Part shown: piece after piece, positions 47,509 to 61,396 of the stretch
Numbering within the stretch: the first letter of the stretch is position 1
How the letters are laid out: every line of letters begins with the position of its first letter
Origin: Lates calcarifer
Lineage: Eukaryota > Chordata > Actinopteri > Centropomidae
Length of the DNA: 64,000 nt
Direction of reading: 5' to 3'
Assembly (NCBI RefSeq): GCF_001640805.2
Contig: NC_066848.1
Location: forward strand, 9,648,396-9,712,395
Notes under the pieces: model-generated
What the model saw: the letters and a program-made list of their open reading frames with translations, nothing else
Database searches by the model: none
Told to the model about the DNA's origin: nothing
Position numbers and translations under genes: made by a program

Positions 47509-50500
47509 CTTCTACCAACCTGTTTACCAGGTGTGCATTAGCATAGCACCCCCCTTGATATCGCATTAAAAAATCTTTACTTGTTTCACCATATCATTTT
47601 GCCCCCTCCTAAGTTTGGTTATAAACACATTTACAGACTCCTGCTGCTCCCTCTCTCCCCCTTTCCCACTGCCTGCCTCCCCCTCAGTTTGACATCACTA
47701 GGTGTGTATATATAGCTGGCAGATGGATTCTCCCATGGCAGGCTGCTTCAGAGCTTCCCTCTCTCTCGGCTTAGGCCCACCGCCGGCCACTCAAATGAAC
47801 TAGAAGCAATTCCTTGTTTACATTGTCTCTTCTGATCTGCCCGACCATCAGTTTGTGACTGCATCCATTATTCATGTGTTCCCCTCCACCACACACATGC
47901 TCGCATGTACACCCAATAACACATTAATGCTACTTGATGTGTTCTTACAGCCTGCATGTTCAGGTGTGTACCAGTGAATTCATTCCCAGATTAACCTGGT
48001 GTCCATGGACATCTATATATTATACAAAAACAAATACAAAATGAGTAAATACATTTTTTCTTTTTACATGCATCTTGAATTCCCTGTTATAATTAAGAGG
48101 AAATAACTATACAGTACATGTCAAACTAAGCTGTAGTTTGCCTTTTGTCAGTTAGCAGTACTCACCACAAAACTGCTGTGACAGGACTAATGTCTGAAGG
48201 CATTTACGGCATGCTTGAAAACAAATCTGGAAACAGTAGCGAGAACAGCTAGAAACAGGTACTCTAAGCTACTGTGAGACGTGACTTGCGCAACATACAG
48301 TAGTTGTGGTGTGAACGTGTGATGTGGTGTGTTCTGTGGGTATATGTGGGGCCCTCTGGCTAAGAAGTAACTGCTGGGCACAGACTAGCGCATACTACGC
48401 CACCGCAACATGCCTGGAGTACTATCGAGCAGGCACGCAGCCAATCAGAGTGGAACCTTAGGACCCCCACCCCCCACCCCACCCCGATGTGCATGGTGAC
48501 CTGCATGCATACACACTTTGCTGAGTATTTGCAGCATGTGACAGGCGAGACGCATACTGGTTACGTAGTCAAGTGAATACCGAAGATGTATGGATGGTGG
48601 GTGGAAGGTGGCTGGGAGAAGACAGAATCTTAATCGTCAGCCTGCACATTCAGTTGGATATGTACATTTAACTATTTACAGCTTACCATATCCTCCAGCT
48701 TCCAGCCAACAGCATCTCATATAAAGTTTTGTGATATGAGCTTGAAGTTGATTCAATAATTTAGATGTTGTTTGCATGAGTATGTTGAGCACAAAATGTT
48801 GCAGTGTTAACATACTGTTTTCAGTTTTTTTTTAAAAACTTCTAACTCCAGTTAAAGCAGAAACCTCTTGGCCTAAAGGATAATTCCAGTACATTTAAAC
48901 CCAGTGTATTTCCCATAAATGTGGCTATTGTGGCTCTAGGAGTCGTGATAATTTTGATTTCGCCGCCTCTGTTTTAGATATAGATGGAAACAATGACCTG
49001 CGCAAAACAGCGTATGTCAGGGCAACTGGCACGCACCTCCTACAGCTTTCCAAATAAATGTGATCTTAACATGAATCATTTCAAACACTTGTTTCTGAGT
49101 CAGATTGTAGCCACTGTCTCATGGAAGATCAGTCTGCGTCCAGTAATGGTAGCTGTCACTTATAATCAGGTGCTGATTTCGTGTGACTTCAAATCGCAGT
49201 CATGGTGGGTGCTTTAAAAGTTTGTGAGTCCCCTAACACTAAGTTATTTAATGAGTATATAAAGCATAAGTAACTGAATTATCCACTGCAGTACTGAGAG
49301 GCCCAACGGCAGGAGCAGATAATGATCTTATGACTAAGTCAGGCTTTTTTAGGGCCAGTTTATTGGCATTGTTATGGGGTTCGAATCAAATTAGGAAAAT
49401 GGCAGCTGTGTCCATGCCATATCATTATGAAATGTAATCCAATTTAACCAGACAATCCTCTTGAAATGGACAGAGCACTCTCTTGGGCTCACGCTCTTTA
49501 GCACTGCAGGAATACTCAAGTTTCAGTCTGGTTTATTTTTTTTTGTGTTGCATGCAGGCACACATTGGTCAACCCGGCCTGACCTTTGAATGCATTTCTT
49601 TATTCCGTACAATTCCTGGAATGAAATGCGGCTGGCGTAAAAGCAAAAACAAACCAGCTGCAAATGCAAATCCTTTCTATTTGCATCATCGTTTTTGCAG
49701 GTCATGTGGTGTCATCTGAACAAACTGTAGCGATGTGACGTGTACTGTACTGGGAGACAAATTTCACTTTGTTGACATAGCACATAATCTACTTTGATGG
49801 CCACTTGTCAGATATCACTGTGACGGGGGACATTGTAAAATGCGCTCCAAGTGCTACATGTGTACCCTGCTGCAATACGAGCCTACTTCCTTGGAAAGGA
49901 GCAGTGACCTATCATCGGGATGGTTGAAAGTTATTGCAATTCCAGGGATTCTCTGTGGACGCCATTTGCTGGGCCTAACCCCAGGGTTTTATGAGCCTGA
50001 GGGTGACATAAACAAACCTTTACTCTGCGTCTTTATGTGTTTGTGTAATGCATGTGATTGTAGGATTTTGTTGCCTCAAAGGCCGTAGAACACAGTGAAA
50101 TCTACCCTTTCGTGTGCCATAAGGACAGGGAAGCTGAGTGCCTGCTTGTGTCAAATCAGGAGTGAATGAATGGCTGCAGAGGAACAGCTGCATGCAGTGA
50201 CTGTGCCAAGCAAAGCATGTCAATGAACTGCCATGCAACTCTGCTCACTCAGTCGGACATGAGGGGGAACATTGAAAGGCCTGAATGAGAACAGTAGTCT
50301 TACGCTCTCTACCCTGAGGAACAATTAACTTACAGAGCCATATGAGCAAAACAGCAAGAACGACTATGCATACATTTTGTCGTTATCTAACACTTGTACA
50401 CACACACATTCAGTGCTATCATGCCGTGATGGCATCCATCTGCTGTATATCTAAATGCTCTGTGTGTTGAGGTTGTAGCTTGTCGTGAGTGTAGACATGC

Positions 50501-50767
50501 CTGAGCTCTACCCAGAAAAGTACTGTTTTACAGCAGGACACATATGATGAATTTATTTTAGTCTCTTGATGATATTTATCTTTCATATACAGTTTTGCCC
50601 ATAGCCAGTGTCTTTCTCTCCTCACTGTTAAATGCCACTTCACGTCTGTGCCTTTTAATTCTCCTCTGCAGATTCATCCTCTCCCTAAAGCAATACCATG
50701 TTCCTGATTTTATCTTTGATATGCTCCATTTCCTAACACGAATCATCATTATTATTTCTTCTTTCAG
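47509..50767. other. kcnma1 intron 1, last segment
   Basis: Contains a C-rich quadruplex-type tract (48464-48485, G-rich on the minus strand). The last ~120 bp before exon 2 form a normal pyrimidine-rich acceptor region. No other feature supportable. Confidence 0.6.
48464..48485 (-). repeat. G-quadruplex-type tract on minus strand
   Basis: CCCCCACCCCCCACCCCACC and following CC on the + strand give four G4-G6 runs with single-base loops on the - strand (i-motif on +). Confidence 0.85.
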
Positions 50768-50935
50768 GAGGCTCAGAAGGTGAACAACCCAGCCAACAAT
50801 CAGGCAGCAGACAGGACACCAAAGGGTCCTGATGAGAAGGAGGAGGCGCCAGCCAGCGAGGTGGGATGGATGACTTCGGTCAAAGACTGGGCCGGTGTCA
50901 TGATCTCCGCTCAGACGCTCACCGGCAGAGTTCTG
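50768..50935 (+). CDS. kcnma1: kcnma1 exon 2: S0-S1 linker and start of S1
   Basis: 56 residues of the BK channel: [34 protein letters not shown], then [17 protein letters not shown] and TGRVL. The first part is the acidic, variable cytosolic S0-S1 loop. [26 protein letters not shown] is nearly invariant in vertebrates and runs into S1, which continues in exon 3 (VVLVFAL in mammals), outside this window. Acceptor TTTCAG|GAGGC after a T/C tract; donor TTCTG|GTAGGT. Both ends are phase 0, giving a 168-nt exon as in mammals. The voltage-sensor helices, pore and calcium-binding RCK domains are not in the window. Confidence 0.97.
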
Positions 50936-52820
50936 GTAGGTTTTCCTTTTTCTAGTGGATAAGTAACTCAAACACCAAATCCAGGCTCAAATCTATGACT
51001 ACTTTTTTTTAAACACTAATCATTCACCCAACCCACAATATTGCAGCAGTTTGGTCTTTCCTCAGGCAAACAGACTGCAACTGGTTTTCACACCCAAGTT
51101 GGCTTTCAGATTAATCCACTGTATAATCCACTGCCATGTACACATTTACTCACCTGTTTTATACAGGTCCCACTGGAGACATACTGTAGGGCAATTAATT
51201 TGATCCCCACAGAAGCCAGTGGATGCTCAGTCCTCACTGAACCTCAGCTGGATATTTGGCTGGCACTGTCCAGCCTTCTCTCTGCTGCAATGGCCTATGT
51301 GCGGCACGCTGTAACTCACTCTGCTGAGCCTCTGCCAGCTGAACCGATGAGTGAGTGTGTATTTGTGTGTGTGTGGGTGTGCATGCACATGCTTGTGTGT
51401 TTGTGAGGGGAAGATTTATTTGTCAAATACATAAGGTAGCATATGTGGTGTTTGTGCAGTAGGTAAGAGGCTGTCATTGTGGCTTTTCTCTGGGTATAAA
51501 TTACAGTCCCTCTCCCCTACTGACCCTCCGTCCTTTTTAGCTCCATCCCTCACTCTGTCTCCAGAATCTCTCCTACGCTCTTTGCCAAATCCTTGTGCAT
51601 TTGCAGTCTAACTCATATAAGCTATATGATGCTGTGCTGCTATTCAGCCTGTTCCCATATTGCTTGAGTTTTCATATTTCAAAGTTAATTCTTCCCGTTG
51701 AAGGTCACAAAAGAAATTGCCATAGCTCTAGAATTAGCTGCTGTAACTTGCATAACTTCAATGATGCATATCCCAGAAGCACTGCTTCTAAAAAGGACTC
51801 CAGTTGAGGTTGTGCAAACATGTGAACACGGCGAACTTTTGATTTAAAAGTGTCTCCTCTGTCCTGCGCTGCTTCAAGCAACGGCACCACTCTAGCAAGA
51901 TACATTATTAAAATGAAAAACTGCCTTTCCATCAGCAGTATTTCTCATGTGCTCCTCCTCCCAGCTTAGCAAGATGTCTGCCACTTAGCTCCAATGAGCA
52001 GCAGACAGTTAGCTATGAGCAGCATGCTGCCTGAAACTGCTAGCCTTGTTCTATTAACTGCAGGGATTATGAAAAGACTTCACAGTGTATAATTAGAACT
52101 GGGGCCCAATCAAGTTAAACCTGTCATTTCCATGCTGGGCAATATGGAGTTTTGAAATGACCCTGACAGCTTTTCTTTCTTGGGTTTGGGATTTTCTTAT
52201 TGACATAAGATATTGGGGGTCTCTGCATCAATTTTTTTACTTTGAAAACAGTGTGCAACTGATGAGAAATTTCAGGTGTTGTTTGTGCAAGAAGATGAAT
52301 AGAGTGTGTGTATGGTGTGTGTCTATTTATGGATAGTTTAAGTGTATCCGTCACTTTTGTAGATGGGAAATTGAAATTGAAACATTCTCTTTTTTTTAAT
52401 CTACTCTTTGTTCTGCCTTGTCTAGCTTTCCTTTTACATTTTAACTTACATCAGAGTATTACCACCAGTATGTTTGTCTTGCAGAGACATGCAGTGTGCA
52501 TCTGTGGACTGAATGAAGCAGCAGTGGGAGTCAGGAGAGAGAGATGGATCCATACTAAAATACTAACACCGTCATTGTTAATGTTTGCTGGAATGTGACA
52601 GTTTCTTCACGCCTGGTGAGAATAGCTGGGAGTTGAGAGGGATTCAGGCCTTTCATGGTGAAGAAGATGAAGAATCCTGAAGGGAGCTGTCAATTACTAA
52701 TGAGCCTCTCTTTCATCACCGCCCCACTCACACAGCTCTGCTGGCATGGACACAGCTCCCTCTCGCTTTCATCTTCTGCTCTGACTGAGCGCTCCCAGTC
52801 TGCCCTGTATATATGTATGT

Positions 52821-52822
52821 AT

Positions 52823-52858
<36 letters not shown>
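52821..52858. repeat. (TG)n(GA)n compound microsatellite
   Basis: About 13 TG units running directly into GA units in kcnma1 intron 2. Confidence 0.95.
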
Positions 52859-53238
52859 CAGCAAAGAAACAGAGAGACAGACGCAGCAAGAGAGAGACGG
52901 GAAGACATATGGAGAGTGAAACACAGAGTGGGTGTGAGAGTCAGTGAGAAATAAGGGGTTTCTAGGCTAGAGATATCCCAGTGTATCACCTACTGTGATT
53001 TGTGCTACTTCTGGTGGGGCTGATAATTCTGCCCAGCAGGCTGTGTTTGCTTACGTGTGCAGTCTAATGATATGCAGCACAATATGTACTGATGAGCACT
53101 CCGTGTAGGTGAATGAATGTTTGAATCTCTTCTTGTGGGTGGAATGTGTAAATTTGTGGATACATGTATGGTAGCATCTCTCCACATATGCAGTACATGT
53201 CTGTGAATCTAAGTATGCTTGTGTGAATGTATATACTG

Positions 53239-53244
<6 letters not shown>

Positions 53245-53270
<26 letters not shown>
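53245..53270. repeat. (TG)13 microsatellite
   Basis: Pure TG run, followed by GGTGGGTG. It is complementary to the CA tract 185 bp downstream. Confidence 0.95.
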
Positions 53271-53278
<8 letters not shown>

Positions 53279-53454
53279 ATTTTGTGGGACTCTTGCGCTC
53301 CCATCAGTGCTTCACTGCAGATCAAAATTGTAATGAGTATCCGTGTACACAGAACCTGGCTGGTAACCATAGCAACTGCTGTGTAGTGGCGCTCAGTCAT
53401 CTGACATTAGGGGGGTGTCTGCCTGGGCAGAGCAGAGCAGGAATAACACGCGTG

Positions 53455-53474
53455 CACACACACACACACACACA

Positions 53475-53565
<91 letters not shown>
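53455..53565. repeat. (CA)n microsatellite, 111 bp
   Basis: CA repeat with two CAGACA interruptions. Long reading frames across it (His/Thr- or Val/Cys-rich) are artefacts of the repeat. Confidence 0.97.
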
Positions 53566-53568
<3 letters not shown>

Positions 53569-56434
53569 GGATTAAAGCTTGATGCAGACTCCATTCTATC
53601 CAGGTGGAAGAGCCAAAGCCAAAGCAGATTGAGACAGATAACCTCTGGTCGGCAGAAAGGCAGAGCCCTCTATCCCCGTTCATTTGTTTGCCTTGATGAC
53701 TTCTTTGCTAGTGAAAGATCAAGTATACCCCCAGGCTCATTGAATTACCAGACAAATCTAAATCCACCCGTGGCAGCATCTTGGCCCAGGAGTCCCCCAT
53801 ATTGTTTCCCCATGCTGGGCTGAATTACCGATGTGAGAGGAACAAGCCCTGTTTTGTTATTGGTGCCTAATGTGACTTTGCCAAACTACTTTGCTGTGAT
53901 GAGACAGGAATTAAATGAACACATATCCACCCACACTGCATAACCATTAGGACCAGACATGTGCTGCATGAGAAGCAGATCATTCTGGTCATTAGCGACC
54001 CTGTTTTGAAGAAGTCCTGCTGCTGAGCCATAGGCTGTGAGCAGGCAGCTATTATGGCTCATGGCATTGCTCAGACTATATAATAACAGTAAACAAAGAG
54101 CAGCAGGTGCACACAGGCACTTGTGTGAATTTATGTGTATGTTATTTATGTACCTTATGTGATTTCACAAGACAAAGGTGCTGCTGCTGATACATTGTTT
54201 CCTCAGACTGGTCGTATGTCAGAGTCCCTTGTCTTTCTGTGATCATAGCCTCTGTAACCTGCACACATGAGCCCCTCCCAACCACCATCACACACACAGT
54301 CATATATCCAATTTCGATTAGGCTCTGTGTCACTTTATGTACCTCGTAAAATACCGGCAGGAAATGAGTGATGCTAGCATGAGCCAGTGTTGCTTCTCCG
54401 TGTGGGTCCTTAGCTTTTTTGTACAACCCATCACCTCTACAATATCACCTTATCAAATATTTAGTGCCTCATTTACACATGACCCGCCTCCAGTGTAGTT
54501 TTCAGCTGACGCTAAGCTTGGGGTCAGAAGAAAAAACATGAGGGGTAAAGACCTAATTGAACATGGTCTTGGTGAACATGGTGCTGGTTTGAGGAGAACC
54601 AGTTCCAAACTATTTTTAAATGGTTTTGAAACTGTTTGGAACTTGATTGATAGGCAAAAAAGTCAGTTTGCGGGGACTTGCGCAGAGTAGGAAGCAGCAA
54701 AGCGACTAAGTGCCAGCTGCAGCTTAAGTAGGAAGTGTCTCTCTGAGCCCCGTGAGACAGCTGTCCGCACAAAGGCGCTGCATGTGGAACATAGGTGAAA
54801 GGCAGAGCACCTCTGGTCCAGCAGTGGATGGCTCATCGGTCTCTTGACAACCGTATCACCCCAGTTGCTTTGTAGAGAGACCTCATTAAGCACTCAAGGG
54901 CACAATGCCCAAGGAAATGACTAGTTGGACAGCTGGAAATGTGAGTCGGGTGAATTCATGCGCTGCATTACCGCAGCATCTCGTCTAATTGATTCCTGCA
55001 TTAATTCTATAGTAACAATGTATGTAATCCCATAATGTCCAACAAAAACAGCGAGGATTATAACCTCTGAATGTAGATACTCGCCCTATCTCTCCGTGCA
55101 GTGGATTTGCACGGCATGGTGGGTCCAGAAATAGGTCAGCCCTGCCATCTTTCTTAATGGGATCTTGGGTGGCAACCAGGGACCATCTGTTCACATGGCC
55201 CGCTCCCTAAACCCTATGGTCATCCCTCTGCCTACCCATCCACCCACACGCTGCATGACGCTCTGCATATTGACCCCTATCATCTGCAAATACAACACAT
55301 CTGTCCCTCTCTGCAGTAGAGTGACAGCACGTGTCCAAACTGTAACTAATCTAAAAGCAACTGTAACAAATTTAGCATGCTTGTTTGTTTTTTTTTTTTT
55401 TGGTAAACAAAAAAACAGAAACCAATTTTGCAGTAGCACCTCTGACAGTGGGCACACCTTTCCTTCTCACACATTCTCCCTCTGTAATACCTTTGCCTGT
55501 GATTACCCCTCTGTCTCTCTCACTCATTTTCTCCATTTTCTACTTTATGTGTGAGAACAGTTGCTTACAGTGTGTGTTTGTGTGTGTGACTTGGCAGGAA
55601 ACAACGTGAGATTGTGCAAAGTGTGGAAGGACACTGTGGGTACGTTACATTGTGTTTCCATGTGTCCTCAAACATCCTGTTGTGGAGAAAATGAGTGTGA
55701 ATGTGTTCTCTCCCTGTGATTGCCCTCCTTCCTGGACAGAGAACAGCTGTCATTTGCAGGGTTCTGCTTTTCACACTGGCACTGTTTATGTTCGTGCTGT
55801 GTGGGTTTACTTCTATGTATATGTACATTTTTGTACTGACAGTCCTAGCTTGTATAAGCATATTTGTGTGTGTGTGTTTTTTCACAGCAGCTGTCTGGTA
55901 CTGCCAGAGTCTGTTTGCATCCCTGAGTTTACCTGTGAATGTATGTGTGCACGTCTGATGTGTGTTTGCCTGAGTGGACGCAGTATGTTTCTCTATGCTG
56001 TGTGCGCGTGCATGCGTGAGGGAATGTGTACTCGTGTGCACGCGTGAATGTGTAAATGTACGCCTCTGAGTGTCTGTTTGGACTGGCTAATTACGCTTTC
56101 CTGTTGAGTGTGTGGAACTAATTTATTGCTGTCAGTAAACTCCTCAGCATGGATACAGCTGTCAACACGGTAACGTCTCTTGCATCATACTTCTCCGTGA
56201 CAATAGCCTCATCCCTTTGCATAAAACGAGCAGGCAGCAAATGTCTCCTCATATACATTCAGTAGGAGAAGTCCATTGTATTGCATGAGTGGAAGCATGA
56301 GGATTTTACAACATGATGTTTTATCCATCCAGGGGGAGCAGTATGTGTTACTGCTAGAAAGGTTCAATGAGAAATCTTAACATCAAACATATCCACCCAC
56401 GCATATATAGGCACATATGCATGTAAACCCTGAA

Positions 56435-56588
56435 CTAGGGCTAGGCAATATGGTTGAAATCATTATCAAGATATTATTTGCGATGTTTTTAATTATCAGC
56501 ATATGCCACAATATGACAAGGTATGCAAAATCATAGAAAACAGAATTTTAAATTGAATTGAAAAATTTGAATGATCACCCAGCTCTAG
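56435..56588. mobile_element. degenerate 154-bp MITE-like element (GGGCTGGGCGATATGG type)
   Basis: Starts CTAGGGCTAGGCAATATGG and ends ATGATCACCCAGCTCTAG, imperfect inverted termini. The interior is AT-rich with repeated ATTATC/GATATT words (AAATCATTATCAAGATATT). This order matches, from memory, a widespread fish nonautonomous repeat beginning GGGCTGGGCGATATGG. The copy is short and diverged; no transposase is present. Confidence 0.72.
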
Positions 56589-59500
56589 CCTTGACCCATG
56601 AACAGAAATACATGTTAGCTCTCAGTTCCTACAGTGTCTGTCAAAGTGTCTGTCTAAGAAAGCATCTGTCGCATTGATGTGAGAAATAGACAATCAATAG
56701 CCGCAGAGACCATGTCTCCAGGAATTGTCACACACGCTTCACAACCCAATTTCTCTGTAAATTAATAGCAGTGGACACGGACAAATCTATCCGTTTTTCA
56801 CCCCTTCTGTTCAGCATTCAGGGACATGACGCTTTGCTCCAGCAGTGTGTGTTCCTCCATAATGAAATTCAATTTCTGAACCAGTTGGCTCCCATTCTTT
56901 TCAACTCAAGCTTGGTGCCCTCTGAAACCTCCAGGCTGTCTCCTTGCCTTCCTCCCCATTTCTCCCAGTTGTTGAGTTAAGCTAGCTGCACAGCTTATTC
57001 ATTTGTCATTTGCCGTAATTTATCAGTTCAGTCGATGGCAATCCAATTGGCATTGACTTAAATCCTCTGAACGGTGATGAATGGCTGTTTATGCTGGAGG
57101 GACCATGGGGGACAAGCACTGCAGCAGAGACAGTGAGGTGGAGGGAGCAGAAAGAGAGATGGTGCCAGCCATATTCTCCCCTACACAGGACTCACCATGT
57201 AGGATAATGTGTGGATATATGTTCATGTGTAAACCCTTTAATGCAGTGATATATATTTGTTTATATGTTTTTTTTTTTATTGTTTTCTGTCTTTGATTTA
57301 GTGCTAGCTGTCATTAGATATAGTTGCGGTTCAGATTGTGTTCTCATACCATGGCCACGGGTCAGCTTTATGAAGTCAGCCCTGCTGGCTTGGATTTTCT
57401 GGGCTGCTGCCATGTTAGAAACTTAAGTTGTGCACTAAGAGGTGGAGGAGTGCAGCAAGAGGAGGAGGGGATGAGAGGGAAAGCAGGGTGTCATAGGAAG
57501 GAAAGAAAAGCAACAGGGAGCCCTGCCATCGTGATGTATCGTTTTGGCGGGTAGAAATTGGCACACCACTCTCCCACTTAGCAAACAGACATAGTGCTGC
57601 ACATCTGAGCATGCATATATAAATACAGGCACCGCGTACTGTATTATATTCACCAGAAAACATTCCATTTCAAATTCTGTCAAGTAAGAGTAGAAGAAGA
57701 GTGTAGAGTGTGTGACACAACTAGAGTTACAGCTAGAGTTCAGTGAAATATGCACCAGGGCTGAAAAAAAAAGCTGGTTTGTTTCGCACTATTCACACCA
57801 TGTAGTGCAGTTGTACTTGTAGAAGTTGAACATCCTCCTGTGTTACATTCAATTGATTAGGATTCCACTTCTTTTAAATTTGCAGCACACTAGGGAGAGT
57901 TTTACAACTCTGAGAGGATTGGTCTCAGTTTGTCCTCATGAATGATTTTCCCTGCAGCCACCCTTTGGGCCCGTCATAACTCTGATCCGTTCAGCGGGAT
58001 GACTCATCATTGCTTGCTCTTTCTCTACCCCATCTATTAACCCATCTGGGCCTCTGTTACTAAAGAGCCAATGACCTAGACTCGCCTTTTCACACTGCAG
58101 CCCCCACCCCCTGCGCCCTTTTGTCTGTCCCACCCTCCCTTAAACTGTTCTGCAGAGGAAAAGGTCAAGAGAGCAGACGCAGGAGTGATGTTTCACTTAG
58201 CCAGCTACCCGGCCTTCTCTTTATTAGATCAAAGTCACCTGTGACTTACAAGGCAATGTGTCTGAGACACTGTGGCGACAGTACACGCTCATTTGTTTCC
58301 TTTAGTCTGGGCCTGGAGAAAAGACTCAGCACATTCATTCTAAAAATATCCACAAATCAAATCATGCCCCCGTAACTAAAATGTATGAGTAAAAAGTTAA
58401 AGTATTGTGTTTTTCAGAGCTACTGTGTATGGGAACAGCTCTGGTGGCATTGCCCTTGGAGTGTGTCGTAAGGAAATCCAAAATCACTTAGCTAATTACA
58501 ACAGACCTGCCGTTGCTTTTATACAAGTAGTCCATGCTATTAGATAATTAAAATATGGCCTTACTTGAGTCTCAGCAAGTGACTGGAGTAATGATATTCT
58601 GTTTACTTTTTACAATGTGATTATTTATGCTCTGGTGAAACCTCAGGCTGAGGAGTGACAGGGTAGTCAGAAATGAGATTACATTTGGAGTCACAAGCAC
58701 ATTAGACTGCAGGCTAGAGACAGACACACAGACTGACAGACAGATAGACGCACACAGTCACCGAGCAAACAGTCGACAGGCAAATAGGCAAACGGACAGG
58801 CAGAAAATTGCGTGCAGACAGATAGAGAGCTAAGTAGGCAGTCAGAGAGGATGCAGACATTCTCATGTTTGTCATTTGGAGCCCCCTGTCACCTCCAAGA
58901 CAGCGCTCCCCCTGTCTCATCTTTGTCATGGCTGCCTGGTATGGTCTCAGGGAGGAGAGCTGAGTGACTCAGTGCCTCTGGGATGACGCACACCTAATGG
59001 ATCAGAACTTGCAGCATCACATTGATCCAACCGCATCTAACACCGCTGTCACTGCCAGGCACATTTCTTAAAGCTTTCCAAAAACAGGATTAGGGACAGG
59101 GACATTACTAAGATTAGCAAAGAATGAAAATTCCTTTGGCTGCAATACTGCTGATTGAACAAGTGTTTTCTTTGATTTACCTTCTGACGCTGGAGTGCAT
59201 TATTATGGAGCGAAAGTTGGATAACTTCAGTTTTATACCTTAGTAAGTAACAGCAGAGCAGGTGGATGGAGGGAGAGGTAATACCATGGAACAACACATC
59301 ATTGTATTTAAAAGCATTCCATCCAAAGTACAGCTAAAACTGAAAGTAACACAAAGTAGGGTCTGGAGGTGTCAGTTTCCACTGCTGAACATTTGACTAT
59401 TTCAAACACTCTTATGTGCTGCGTGGTTGCCTGTCTCCGAAACAGACACACACCCATGAAAAAAGAGGAGGAAAAAAGAGGGGGAAAAGGGTCCTGACCC

Positions 59501-61370
59501 ACCTAATAATGTTTCTCTGCATAATCTGGTTATTTAATTACATGTAGATGTAGTGACTGGTAGCCAGACAGCTGCCTGAACCACAGACTTTAAACCACAG
59601 CCAGTGCACTGCTAATGTCAGTTCGTGGGTTTGCAGATAGCTAATTAGCTAGTCATCTACCACACATTAAACACACTGAATATGTTAAAATGGTTCCCTT
59701 TAAGGTGTTAAATGGTGAGTGGTTCTTGGCCCCTGGTGCAAGTTGTTTGTGGTTGTTGGGTCTCAGTGCTCTTGCTGGCTCAGCTGTCAGTCAACTTCGT
59801 ACCAGCAGACCCACTTAGAGGCTCGAAGGCTAAAGGAGCATTCCACTTATATCTCCAAAGATATAACAGGATGTGATTTCAGTTGTAGGTTCCATAGCAC
59901 AAGCGAAAGATAAATCAGTATCTGCTACTGAATTATGCTAAATTGACCTGGAGGTACCTGGAGGAAGAAACTGAATCTCCGCCACCTCCATAGGTGTTTG
60001 CTCCCGAACTCACTTTGTGCTCCAAACTCCCCGGAGTGGGCTGAGCATTAAGAGAATTTCCCTGTGGGGACTGATGAAGTACTACATTATTAACATCCAA
60101 CATTTTCTTGGTGCAGGCTGTATATGCTGCATGTCAATCGCTCTGTGAAGCAGGAACTGCTCTCCTCCTTCTCAGTCTGTCTCACCATCTATACATCAGC
60201 AGGTCTGAGTCACACAGAGAGAGATAGTGTGGGAGTGAAATCAGTGGAGATGGGGCTGACTGCATCCCTACCTCTGCTTCATAGGGTGGACAGGTTATTA
60301 TTGCAGCAACATCAGTGGTGGAAGATAGATGATATGGTTCTACTCCTCCTAAAATTGACCTTAGAGGCAACAAAAAGCAACTGTCACATAATGTTTTATA
60401 TTGATGGGAAACACCTCCCTACTGCGCAGAGCCTCGCTCGGTGAATGATTGAGTGCCAGCTTTTCATGTGTAGGCATTCCTGTGTTTTATGTTCATTATT
60501 CATATTTCAGTCTCTTTTTTTTTTTGACCGTCCTGTGACTCCTGTGATATTATGAGACCAGGTCGTAGGTACGGTCTCAGGTTCGTCCTGAATATGCTGT
60601 TGTCACTCGTGTCATGTTTGTGCTTCTAATTGCTTATCAACGGACTCAGCACAGTGGGGACCATCTGCTAAGCCAGGTTTCAGATCCGTTTACCCCCACT
60701 GGGATTCTGTTTCCTGGGATGGGACAGCCACGCAGTGTCCCTAAAACACATCACGTCCACCAGCCCGCCGCTCACAGTTTCCATGAGATCATTAGGGGAC
60801 GATCGCAGGTGATGTAAGAGACACAGGAAAGAAGGGGGGGGGAGAAATATTATTGCATGAGAGGGCAGGTAAAAGTGAGCTATGCAGGGAAAGGGAGCGA
60901 GAAGAGGAAAAGTCATACTAGTATTGTTGTGGATATTGATTTCAGCATACAGTTTTTAGAGGCTGTAATACGTATTTGCATCTGTTTTTTTTCCAATGTC
61001 AGTATATCTGATTTGGTTTGATCATCATATCTCTTTTTTTTTTCTGGCTGCCAAACGTTTTTAAACAGTTCTTTCAGACTGTGCCAGGTAAATATTCTAA
61101 GAAAGTCTAGTCTTTCTTGTGAGTGAATCAGAGAAGTGGAGACATTTTTTGGCTTTGTTAGTGAGGCTCTCTCATATTAGGAGCCATGGCAAGGTGCTAA
61201 TTAAATGGTTTGTAGGTCTGTCTCTGCCTGCGGCTCCAAATTGCATCAGTATTGACTTCAAAGCCTCAATGCATCAAAGAAGGACCAGAAGCAGTATGAC
61301 TTTGCTCACGTCCTCCTCTCCTCTCCCCATAATTTCTTATCAGTACACCCTTCGTGCAAGGACACAGCTG

Positions 61371-61396
61371 TTTTTTTTTTTTTTTTTTTTTTTTTT
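61371..61396. repeat. poly-T tract (26 nt)
   Basis: Uninterrupted T run in kcnma1 intron 2, possibly the tail of a reversed retroposon whose body is no longer recognisable. Confidence 0.93.

Larger units (their letters stand above)
17725..50767 (+). other. kcnma1: kcnma1 intron 1 (33 kb)
   Basis: Bounded by the exon 1 donor GTATGG and the exon 2 acceptor TTTCAG|GAGGC, both phase 0, at the same protein position as in mammals (NK|EAQK). No other coding exon is supportable inside on either strand. It holds degenerate repeats, microsatellites, hairpins and candidate regulatory motifs listed separately. Confidence 0.93.
50936..56434. other. kcnma1 intron 2, first segment
   Basis: AT-rich intron with three dinucleotide repeats (listed) and scattered TG-rich stretches around 55565-56060. 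No gene seen on either strand. Confidence 0.6.

Noticed and set aside
49370..49395. tRNA B-box-like GGGGTTCGAATCAAA
   Set aside because: No matching A box at the right distance and no cloverleaf; not called as tRNA or tRNA-derived SINE.
51715..51760. 18S rRNA antisense-like words (AGCTCTAGAATTA then TAACTTG)
   Set aside because: Only about 13 contiguous bases match and the following positions diverge; no rRNA pseudogene flank.
53227..53823. 198-codon frame across the CA microsatellite
   Set aside because: It consists largely of His-Thr dipeptides from (CA)n; a repeat artefact.
54593..54645. Inverted repeat GTTCCAAAC...GTTTGGAAC
   Set aside because: Only 9 bp with a 27-nt spacer; expected by chance at this scale.
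55565..56041. 158-codon minus-strand frame
   Set aside because: His/Thr-rich translation of TG-rich DNA; no family resemblance.
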